A stretch of 64,000 bases of DNA from assembly GCF_014649535.1 (NCBI RefSeq), contig NZ_BMTF01000027.1, forward strand, positions 28,983 through 92,982, given 5' to 3'. The position numbers and the translations under genes are program-made. This DNA comes from Streptomyces gelaticus. Lineage in GTDB: Bacteria > Actinomycetota > Actinomycetes > Streptomycetales > Streptomycetaceae. Shown here in pieces: positions 44,612 through 52,001 of this stretch; position 1 is the stretch's first letter, and each line of letters begins with the position of its first letter. The notes under the pieces were generated by a model. That model was not told the DNA's origin and ran no database searches. It saw nothing but the letters and a program-made list of their open reading frames with translations.

Positions 44612-45061
44612 ATGGGCGAGCTGACGACGAACGACCCCGTGCGGCTGACCTGTCGGGACAGTGGGGGCGATGGCGTTCCCCTGGTAATGCTGCACGGCTG
44701 GGGACAGACCCAGGCGATGTTCCGACACCAGATGGACGGTCTCGCTCCGGCCCGCCGGGTCATCACACTGGACGCCGTCTTCGATGTGGCCGGGCTGCTG
44801 GAACTCGACGCCGTGCCGGCGGGCCCGGACGGCGCGCAGGTGCGCGACGACTTCGTGCGCGGCGATTTCTCCGGTGACCCCGACCGCGACCTCATCGCGT
44901 CCGTCGTCGGCCGGATCCCTGGCGCGCGGCTCCATGTCTTCCCGGCCGGTGTGACGAACTCCCATTTCTCCTTCCCCGAAAACCTGCCTGCCTTCAACGC
45001 GGTGGTCGACACCTTCCTTTCCGAAGCGGCGAACGCGGCCCCTTACACCGCGACCCCGTAA
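44612..45061 (+). pseudogene. alpha/beta hydrolase with two in-frame deletions
   Basis: 149 residues remain of a 285-residue type. MGELTTND, then PLVMLHGWGQTQAMFRHQ, DFVRGDFSGDPD and ARLHVFPAG with PAFNAVVDTFLSE are clearly those of the intact hydrolase at 29364-30221. The parts corresponding to residues 55-141 (with nucleophile Ser95) and about 186-239 are missing, but the frame stays open. Without the nucleophile it cannot be an active hydrolase. It has a start and a possible binding site (AGGGACC), so a short product may still be made. Confidence 0.8.
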
Positions 45062-45122
45062 ATCCCGCGCAATACGCGGGCACTTCACATCACTTTGACG
45101 AACGACGGCACGACTGGAGCTC

Positions 45123-45983
45123 TTGATGACCAAGTCGGTCATTTCACGCATGTCGAAAAATGAAGAAAAGCGCACCACCGAAATACCTCAGGGCGCGGAT
45201 TCCGGACACTGCAGAACACTTCCCTGGGCAACGCAGAAAGGAGATGGCGCATGCTTGTACCTGGGACTCGAACGCCTGTCACCGGAGACGTCTCCCCATG
45301 GGGCAGTTCAGTCCTCCCCGGTGGCCGATGACCTTGTTCTCCTCGACACCCTGGGCCCCGAGCATCTGGTACGCGGCAATGAAATCGTGTTCTTCCGCAT
45401 CCCCTGCTCCTATCTGGGGATCGCGCAGGACGAGGTGCGGCACCTGACGGGCCTCCGGGTCAGCGGAGCCGGCGGCGTCGCGGCACTGGTGTCGAGGTTC
45501 CTGGCCGTGCTGATCGGCGAGAACGGGCTGTGGAACTCGATGAACGGCAAGCGACTCGCCCTCAACGCCGTGGACGTCATCGCACTGCTCGTTGCCGAAC
45601 TCCTCACGCCTTTCCGGTCCGATTCCACCGAGAACGGCAGCGAGATGCTGGCCCGCATACGGTCGTACATCGAAGAGAACCTGATGGACCCGGATCTGTC
45701 GCCGGAGTCGATCGCGCGCGCCCACCACATATCCGTCCGCTACCTGCACAAACTGTTCCAGGGCGACGGTACGACGGTGAGTACGCATGTACGGCAGCGC
45801 AGGCTCGCCGCCTGCCGCCTCGACCTCGGCCGGCTGCCGAACCGGAGGCGCTCCGTGGCCGCGATCGCGCAGAGCTGGGGCTTCGCCAGCCCCTCCCACT
45901 TCAGCCGTCTCTTCCGCCAGGCCTACGGCGAGTCGCCCAGCGAATGGCAGGTCTCGGCTTCCGTCCGGGAAGGGAATCCCTGA
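45123..45983 (+). CDS. AraC-family regulator
   Basis: 286 residues. The C-terminal 110 residues are a typical AraC double helix-turn-helix: ARIRSYIEENLMDPDLSPESIARAHHISVRYLHKLF and IAQSWGFASPSHFSRLFRQAYGESPSEW. The N-terminal ligand region is shorter than in the AraC_binding_2 relatives of about 320 residues and starts with polar, odd sequence (MTKSVISRMSKNEEKRTT), so it may be truncated. It reads rightwards to a fragment and a hydrolase. A similar truncated protein is at 51108. Confidence 0.82.
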   Translation: MMTKSVISRMSKNEEKRTTEIPQGADSGHCRTLPWATQKGDGACLYLGLERLSPETSPHGAVQSSPVADDLVLLDTLGPEHLVRGNEIVFFRIPCSYLGIAQDEVRHLTGLRVSGAGGVAALVSRFLAVLIGENGLWNSMNGKRLALNAVDVIALLVAELLTPFRSDSTENGSEMLARIRSYIEENLMDPDLSPESIARAHHISVRYLHKLFQGDGTTVSTHVRQRRLAACRLDLGRLPNRRRSVAAIAQSWGFASPSHFSRLFRQAYGESPSEWQVSASVREGNP

Positions 45984-46203
45984 CACCTGCGCCCGGCGCC
46001 GCCGACGGGCAACTTGAACGCGCTACGGCGCCAGCACTGGTGCACGGGCGCGTCATCCTAGGAGCCACGGCTTCGTAGCGTGGTGCCGTGGGCCGTGAGA
46101 AGCGCCGTCGCGCACGGCCCTCCACCTTCTTGCCGGCAGGCCCAGCACCATCGGTACAAGGAGTTCGGTATGTCCCACAGTGCCGAGCTGGTGCAACGGG
46201 TGC

Positions 46204-46347
46204 GTCGGCGTCCCCGTCACCGCCGTCCGCTTTCAGGACGTCATCCACGACTTCGTCATGCTCGGCGCACTCCGTGAAACCCACGCCGCCCAGGCCGCCA
46301 TCACGTCGGCCGGCGACGCCCTGCACACCGCACTGAACACGGTCTGA
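46204..46347 (+). pseudogene. HSL-family hydrolase, C-terminal relic
   Basis: Forty-eight codons read VGVPVTAVRFQDVIHDFVMLGALRETHAAQAAI in pieces and end with a stop at 46345. They match AGVPVTALRVQGVIHDFVMLNALRETQAAELAI of the intact hydrolase at 41416-42369. Only the His of the triad survives. It is 17 bases in front of the next intact hydrolase, and a hairpin of 8 bp (46090-46097 with 46113-46120) lies upstream. Confidence 0.85.
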
Positions 46348-46364
46348 GAAGAAAGAGTCCACAC

Positions 46365-47084
46365 ATGTCTCCTGCTCATCCCACGGTCGTGCTCGTGCAC
46401 GGCGCCTTCGCCGACGCGTCGGGCTGGCTCGGCGTCATCGACGAACTGCAGCGCGACGGCATCGCGGTCCTCGCGGTGGCCAACCCACTGCGCGGCCTGG
46501 CCTGCGACGCCGCCTACCTGGCCTCCGTGGTCTCCCGGATCGACGGTCCGGTGGTGCTCGTCGGTCACTCCTACGGCGGTGCTCTGATCACCGTGGCGGG
46601 CACCGCGGACAACGTCGTCGGACTCGTCTACATCGCCGCCTATGCCCCCGAAGAAGGCGAGAGCCTCAGCGAGTTGCAGGACCGCTATCCCGCGCCTCCG
46701 CTCGCCGACAGCCTGAAGCAGTGGACCTACCCGACCGGCGGAGGGAAGACCGCCACCGAGGTCAGCATCGCCCCGGAGGCGTTCCCCGCAGTCTTCGCCG
46801 CCGACGTTTCCCCGTCCGTCGTCAGGGTGCTGGCAGCATCCCAACGTCCGCTGGCCGCCTCTGCGTTCACCGAGGCGGCCACTGCGGCGGCTTGGCGGAC
46901 GAAACCTTGCTGGGCCCTCGTGGCCGACGCGGACCGGGCGATCAACCCCGATGTGGAACGCTTCGGCGCCAGGCGGGCCGGTGCCACGACCATCGAACTG
47001 GAAGGCGCTTCGCACGCGGTCGCCATCTCCCGGCCGTCGGCGGTGGCGGACCTGATCCGCGACGCTGTTTGCGCGACGAGTTGA
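46365..47084 (+). CDS. alpha/beta hydrolase (VGHSYGG subfamily)
   Basis: 239 residues. HGAFADASGWLG, nucleophile Ser69 in LVGHSYGG, Asp in DADRAINPD and His in GASHAV are all present. It is very close to the paralogue at 28214-28948 (shared LRGLA, AAYLASVVS, RPLAASAFTEA), which points to duplication within the island. It has a good start with GAAGAAAGAG upstream. The substrate is unknown. It lies directly after an HSL relic, whose removal may have placed it next to the AraC gene. Confidence 0.88.
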   Translation: MSPAHPTVVLVHGAFADASGWLGVIDELQRDGIAVLAVANPLRGLACDAAYLASVVSRIDGPVVLVGHSYGGALITVAGTADNVVGLVYIAAYAPEEGESLSELQDRYPAPPLADSLKQWTYPTGGGKTATEVSIAPEAFPAVFAADVSPSVVRVLAASQRPLAASAFTEAATAAAWRTKPCWALVADADRAINPDVERFGARRAGATTIELEGASHAVAISRPSAVADLIRDAVCATS

Positions 47085-47471
47085 CGAACACAGGCTTCCT
47101 CACGGACCGGAACGGCTGACCGGGACGCCGCACCCCGAACTCGGGGAACAGCGAACGCGGGCCGGGGCAACGCCTCCCAGCGGTGCCCGGCAGGGCAACG
47201 TGGGCATGGACAGGCCACAGCCAGGGCGCGGACGGACAATCACGCCGCCGCGCAGTCCCTAGAGTCGCTCACGTATCGGCGATTTCCCGCGCGGGGTCTG
47301 ACGGGAACCCTCCCGCAGAATCCCCGGCCGCCCGGTCAGCGCACACCGCACACCGACCGATCCCGACGCCGGCCCGCGACATCCCCACGGCGAAGGGGCC
47401 ACCGCGGCAGCCCCGACCCCGCCGACAGGCCGCACGACAGCCGACCACCCCATTGATCAGGGAGTTCCCCC
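47085..47471. other. 387-base gap between two hydrolase paralogues
   Basis: No convincing gene on either strand; an Arg/Pro-rich frame runs through it but lacks any family feature. The region probably carries the promoter of the downstream hydrolase. No repeat or hairpin stands out. Confidence 0.45.
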
Positions 47472-48197
47472 ATGCTCAGTTCCGACAAGCCGACCGTCGT
47501 CCTTGTGCACGGCGCCTTCGCCGACGCCTCCAGCTACGCCCAGGTCATCCCCCGGCTGATCGCCCGCGGCCTGGACGTGGTCGCCCCGGCCGTGCCCAAC
47601 CGCAGCCTGACAGGGGACGCCGCCTACGTCGCCTCCATCGTCCGGCAGATACCCGGTCCGGTCGTCCTCGTGGGCCACTCCTACGGTGGCGCCGTCATCA
47701 CGGTCGCCGGCACCGAGGACAACGTCAAGGCACTGGTCTACCTGGCCGGTTACGCCTTGGAGAAGGGCGAGAGCCTCGGCGAACTGCAGGGCCGCTTCCC
47801 GGACAGCGACCTCGCCACCGCACTCGTCCACACCCCCTTCCCGATAGAGGGCTCGGCCACGCCCGGCACCGACGTGTCGGTCCGGACCGACAGATTCCCG
47901 GCCGTCTTCGCCGCCGACGTCGACCCCCGCCTCGCTTCCGTCCTCGCCGTGTGCCAGCGCCCGCTGGCCGCACAGGCCTTCGCCGACCGGGCCCCGGCCG
48001 CGGCCTGGAAGACCAAGCCCTCCTGGGGCCTGGTCGCCTCGTCCGATCACACCATCAACCCCGACGTGGAGCGCTACGGCTACCGGCGGGCCGGCATGAC
48101 CACCGTCGAGGTCGACTCCTCCCACCTGGTGATGCTCGCCCACCCCGAGCGCGTCGTCGACCTGATCGAGGAAGCCGTACGGGCCACCTGCGGCTGA
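47472..48197 (+). CDS. alpha/beta hydrolase (VGHSYGG subfamily)
   Basis: 241 residues with HGAFADASSYAQ, nucleophile Ser70 in LVGHSYGG, Asp in SSDHTINPD, and His in DSSHLVML. It shares the subfamily core with the neighbour at 46365 but differs more (PAVPNRSLTGD for PANPLRGLA). A relic at 38191-38402 is its nearest relative in the window. The ATG follows a GGAG site. It is probably an independent transcript, followed by a gap of 485 bases. Confidence 0.88.
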   Translation: MLSSDKPTVVLVHGAFADASSYAQVIPRLIARGLDVVAPAVPNRSLTGDAAYVASIVRQIPGPVVLVGHSYGGAVITVAGTEDNVKALVYLAGYALEKGESLGELQGRFPDSDLATALVHTPFPIEGSATPGTDVSVRTDRFPAVFAADVDPRLASVLAVCQRPLAAQAFADRAPAAAWKTKPSWGLVASSDHTINPDVERYGYRRAGMTTVEVDSSHLVMLAHPERVVDLIEEAVRATCG

Positions 48198-48682
48198 TCC
48201 CACACCCACTCGCTCGCGCCCGTACGACCGACCGGCCGGGTCCTGTACCTTCCCGGCCGAAGTGCACTCCGGCGACGCCCTGTACCCGGCGTTCACCATC
48301 ACCGGTCCGGGGCCGCAGTGCGAGAACGGTCGTCGGGCCGCCCTCGCGGCTCGACGACACCACCGGCAGCCCGGACACGGTCCTCGGCCCTCTTTGAGCA
48401 GCGGCCACAGCAAGATCCGCTTCGGCTGTTCCGTGCACCGCGGTGGGTGATCCGGTGAACCGCTCCGACCGCCACGGGCAGGCCCCGAGGTGCCGGTGGT
48501 CCGGACTGTGCCGGATTCATCTCTGATCGAGATGACTGACATCACGAACCATCGCCTCAGGTGAGGAAGCACCAGAGGCGGGCCGGCGCTTACACCTGCG
48601 TGACGGCATCGGAGGAGCTGCCGGCCGTCCCGCACTTCCGCCCACGCCGGGTCCCCCGGCTCGCCCCGACAAGAAGGTGCAC
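48198..48682. other. 485-base gap with a possible MaoC-like scrap
   Basis: Near 48258-48300 the plus strand reads FPAEVHSGDALYPAFTI in one frame, reminiscent of MaoC/hot-dog hydratase C-termini (V-H-x-G-D-x-L-Y-P-A), but there are too few residues to call a gene. The rest shows no coding signal and should include the promoter of the MFS gene. Confidence 0.35.
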
Positions 48683-49930
48683 ATGTCCGCCTCATCCGAT
48701 CTGCGGAGTTCGCGCCGGACCGCGACCGAAACGCCTCCTCACGGCGTACCGGGTTGGCTGGTCGCGCTCCTCGCCGTCTCCACCGGCATGACGGTCGCCA
48801 ACCTCTACTACGCCCAACCCCTGCTGTCCTCGCTGAGCGATGTCTTCCACACCAGCACGGCCACCGCCGGGGCACTGATCACACTCACCCAGGTCGGCTA
48901 CGTGATCGGCATGCTCTTCCTGGTCCCGCTCGGCGACCGGCTGGAGAAGCGCAACCTGATCACCATCCTGCTGACGGTCACCACCCTCGCCCTCATCGCG
49001 GCCGGACTCGCCACCAGCTTCCCGATGCTGCTGATCGCCTCACTCGTCACCGGGGCCACCTCAGTCGTCGCCCAGATCCTCGTGCCGTTCGCCGCCGGCC
49101 TCGCGCCCGACCACGCCCGCGGCCGCATCGTCGGCCGGGTGATGAGCGGGCTGCTCACGGGCATTCTGCTCTCCCGCACGTTGAGCAGCCTCGTCTCCGA
49201 CCTCGCCGGATGGCGCGCCGTCTTCCTCGGTTCTGCCGCTCTGATGGCCGTGCTCGCCGTGGCCCTGCGTGCAGCCCTGCCACAGCACGCACCGACCACC
49301 ACCATCCCGTACCACCACGTGCTGCGCTCCACCGTCCGGCTGGTGCGCACGCACCCGGCGCTACTGCGCCGTGGTCTCTACCAGGCGGCGATGTTCGGCG
49401 CCTTCAGCGCTTTCTGGACCACGGTCTCCTTCGTCCTGACCGGCCCCCACTTCCACTACTCCCCGGTCGGGGTCGGTGTGTTCGCCCTCGTCGGCGCGGC
49501 CGGAGCAGCCATCGCCCCGTTCGCCGGGCACTGGGCCGACCGTGGGCTCGTACGCCCCATGACCGGCATCGCGTTCGTGGTCGCCGTCCTGGCCTTCGCG
49601 CTCGCCGGGTTCGGCGGGCACAGCATCGTACTGATCGGCCTGGCCGCGATCCTCGTCGACATGGCAGTACAGACCACCCTGATTCTCGGCCAGCACACCG
49701 TTTACCAACTCGACCCCGCCGCCCGCGCCCGCCTCAACAGCGCCTTCATCGCCACGTTCTTCGCGGGCGGAGCGGTCGGCTCCGAACTCGGCTCCGTCGT
49801 CTACCACGCCGGGGGCTGGACCGCTCTCACCGTCTTCGGCGCGGCCCTGCCCCTCGTCGCTCTCGTCTACTGGACCACGGAACGTCGGCAGGGGCCGGCA
49901 GCGAAGCCGGGCACGGCAAGCCTGGCCTGA
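48683..49930 (+). CDS. MFS transporter (sugar/drug efflux type)
   Basis: 415 residues with 12 hydrophobic helices. The opening helix TVANLYYAQPLLSSLSD and the motif-A loop GDRLEKRNLI are typical for the YnfM/SotB/arabinose-efflux subset of MFS exporters. No regulator is directly adjacent except a decayed LuxR gene that converges on it (18 bases apart). The ATG at 48683 is preferred because AAGAAGG lies 5-6 bases upstream; GTG at 48677 is within that box. The gene appears intact. Confidence 0.9.
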   Translation: MSASSDLRSSRRTATETPPHGVPGWLVALLAVSTGMTVANLYYAQPLLSSLSDVFHTSTATAGALITLTQVGYVIGMLFLVPLGDRLEKRNLITILLTVTTLALIAAGLATSFPMLLIASLVTGATSVVAQILVPFAAGLAPDHARGRIVGRVMSGLLTGILLSRTLSSLVSDLAGWRAVFLGSAALMAVLAVALRAALPQHAPTTTIPYHHVLRSTVRLVRTHPALLRRGLYQAAMFGAFSAFWTTVSFVLTGPHFHYSPVGVGVFALVGAAGAAIAPFAGHWADRGLVRPMTGIAFVVAVLAFALAGFGGHSIVLIGLAAILVDMAVQTTLILGQHTVYQLDPAARARLNSAFIATFFAGGAVGSELGSVVYHAGGWTALTVFGAALPLVALVYWTTERRQGPAAKPGTASLA

Positions 49931-49948
49931 GTACTGAACGGGTTGCGC

Positions 49949-50874
49949 TCAGTTCACGCTCAGCTTGTCCCTCAGCTGGCCGCGAGAAGTGATCCCGAGC
50001 TTCGGGAAGATGCGGTACAGGTGCGCGCCGATCGTTCGCGGTGACAGATACAGTTGCCGGCCTATCTCCTTGTTGGAGAGGCCTTCCGCTGCGAGCTGGG
50101 CGATCTGGAGCTCCTGGGGCGTGAGCAGGTCCCGGTCGGTACGGCTTTGACGCTTGCTGCCCTCGCCCGCCGAGCGGAGTTCCTGGCAGGCACGTTCGCG
50201 CCATGGCTCCACACCGAGGGCCGCGAAGGACTCCCGGGCGACCCGCAGCGGAGTGCGACGCGTTCCCGCAGTTCCCGCCCGGGGTCCGACCACCAGCACC
50301 GCCGCGCGGCTGTGCGCAACAGCCGCAGGGCCAGTTCGGGATCGCCGGCCGCGGAGGCCTGCTCCGCTGTGGTGATCAGCAGCTGGAGCCGGGGGGTGCT
50401 CCTGTCGACTTCCACTTCGAGCCCCTCGCGCAACAGGAGCAGGCCCTGGGCGTCGTCCACGGCCAGCAGAGCGGCGGCTTCGGCGGTCGCCTCGCCGAGC
50501 AGGCCGAGCGCGGCCAGGGCGATCATGAAGAGCTGGGGCGCGGAAGCGGTGCGGGACGGCTCCGCCATGCCGAAGGCACCCAACAGCGCTTCCGCCTAGG
50601 TAGGAGGAAGGTGCGAGACACGATCCGTCATGGTGCGGGTCAGCTGGTGCAGCCCCGCGAACGGCAGATGGGCCTCGATCTGTACACCTGATGCCTCGAG
50701 GACGATGAATCCCGAGTTCCAGGCCCGGATGACGGCATGGTCCAAGAGGGAGGACTTGCCGATCCCCGGGGCTCCTCGAATCAGAAGCGCACTGCCGCGC
50801 CCGGGCAGTTCGTCGACCAATTCGTCGACAGCCGCCAGCTCCTCGTCCCGACCGAACAGTATGGTGCCCGACAT
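49949..50874 (-). pseudogene. decayed LAL/LuxR regulator (second relic)
   Basis: It begins with MSGTILFGRDEELAAVDEL and a Walker A GAPGIGKSS, then stops at the codon after SHLPPT. A second frame continues GLLGEATAEAAALLAVDDAQ (Walker B) and jumps to AGDPELALRLLRTAARR, skipping about 500 residues. The LuxR part ends LTPQELQIAQLAAEGLSNKEIG and LSPRTIGAHLYRIFPKLG. The whole is about 310 codons against about 900. It is unlike the first relic at 37491 in the HTH, so it derives from another member of the family. Confidence 0.8.
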
Positions 50875-51107
50875 CCGATATTCCTCTGTGCCACTGCTCT
50901 GACCTGGACAGATACACTCTATGTGCACGAAGAGAACAGGCAGAGTGCGCTGAGAGTCACATGCCCGCCGAGGCATCGCCTCATTGCAGTCGCTTCGCAG
51001 TCATCGTGCCGACGACTAGGTCATTCCCTGTTCCAAGCTGGACGCGGTACCGAGCCGACCGATTGTGCGGTGGCCGGTCCCGGCACGCGACCGACAGGAG
51101 AGCGCCC

Positions 51108-52001
51108 ATGACATCCGTCCCGCGTGGCGTGGACATGAAGACCTGCATGGTCCCCCGCCGCGTCCTCGGCGTACGGGACGACCAGCTGGAGCAGGTGACG
51201 GCCACCGTGATCGACGCCGACAATCCGGTGGCCGCCCTGGTCGCACCGCTGCTCGTGACTCTGGCCGAGACGGCCGCGGACTGCCCTGAGCATGTTGCCG
51301 GTCGACTGGCCTGCAACTTCACCGACCTGGTGGCCACCCCCGTCGTCGAGCGGTCCGCCGGTGACAGGGCGGGCGCGGTCGGCTCCCGATACACCCGGAC
51401 CTGGGAAGTCTGCGCCTACGTGGACCGGCACCTCGAGGATCCGGAGCTCGGACCGGACACGATCGCGGCCGCGCACAACATCTCCGTCCGGTCCCTCCAC
51501 AAGCTCTTCGCCGGGGAGGGAATCACGGTCAGCCGCCTGATCCAGCGCCGCCGGCTGCAGGAGTGCGCCAGGGACCTCGCCCGCGGCGACAACGGTGAAC
51601 GGACGGTCTCCGGCGTGGCCCGCCGTTGGGGCTTCTCCGATCCGGCCCACTTCAGCCGGCTCTTCCGCACCGCCTACGGCATGTCTCCGAGCCGGTGGCG
51701 CGACACGCGTGGCGGCGCTGTGCCGTCCGGCCGCCCGGCTGTGATGGATGGTCCTTCCCCGGCTCCGGCGGAGCACGACCGCATGGCGCCGGGCGGTCTC
51801 CGCCCTGCTCCGTCCGGTCACGGGAAGCGCGGCTGGAGACCCGCGGTGACGGAGCACACGAAGACGGTGGCCCCGGCCTGCGGTGAGGTGGCCACGCACG
51901 GCGTGCCCGCCAAAAGCCGCGGTCGGCGGGAGGGCGAGGTCACCGGTCGGCCCGGGCAGAGTCCGGCTTCGGCAGGCGAGTGCGGACGGGAAGGGGCATA
52001 A
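51108..52001 (+). CDS. AraC-family regulator with long C-terminal tail
   Basis: 297 residues. The AraC HTH is at about residues 105-205 (YVDRHLEDPELGPDTIAAAHNISVRSLHKLF then VARRWGFSDPAHFSRLFRTAYGMSPSRW). The ligand domain is almost absent: only the last third (VPRRVLGVRDDQLEQV) remains of the usual AraC_binding_2 part. Beyond the HTH is an 85-95-residue polar tail without pattern. The ATG at 51108 has an AGGAG site. The stop is followed at once by the start of a LAL regulator, so both are co-translated. Confidence 0.82.
   Translation: MTSVPRGVDMKTCMVPRRVLGVRDDQLEQVTATVIDADNPVAALVAPLLVTLAETAADCPEHVAGRLACNFTDLVATPVVERSAGDRAGAVGSRYTRTWEVCAYVDRHLEDPELGPDTIAAAHNISVRSLHKLFAGEGITVSRLIQRRRLQECARDLARGDNGERTVSGVARRWGFSDPAHFSRLFRTAYGMSPSRWRDTRGGAVPSGRPAVMDGPSPAPAEHDRMAPGGLRPAPSGHGKRGWRPAVTEHTKTVAPACGEVATHGVPAKSRGRREGEVTGRPGQSPASAGECGREGA

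Noticed and set aside
48258..48300. MaoC-like dehydratase remnant
   Set aside because: Only about 15 residues resemble the family; too little to separate from chance.
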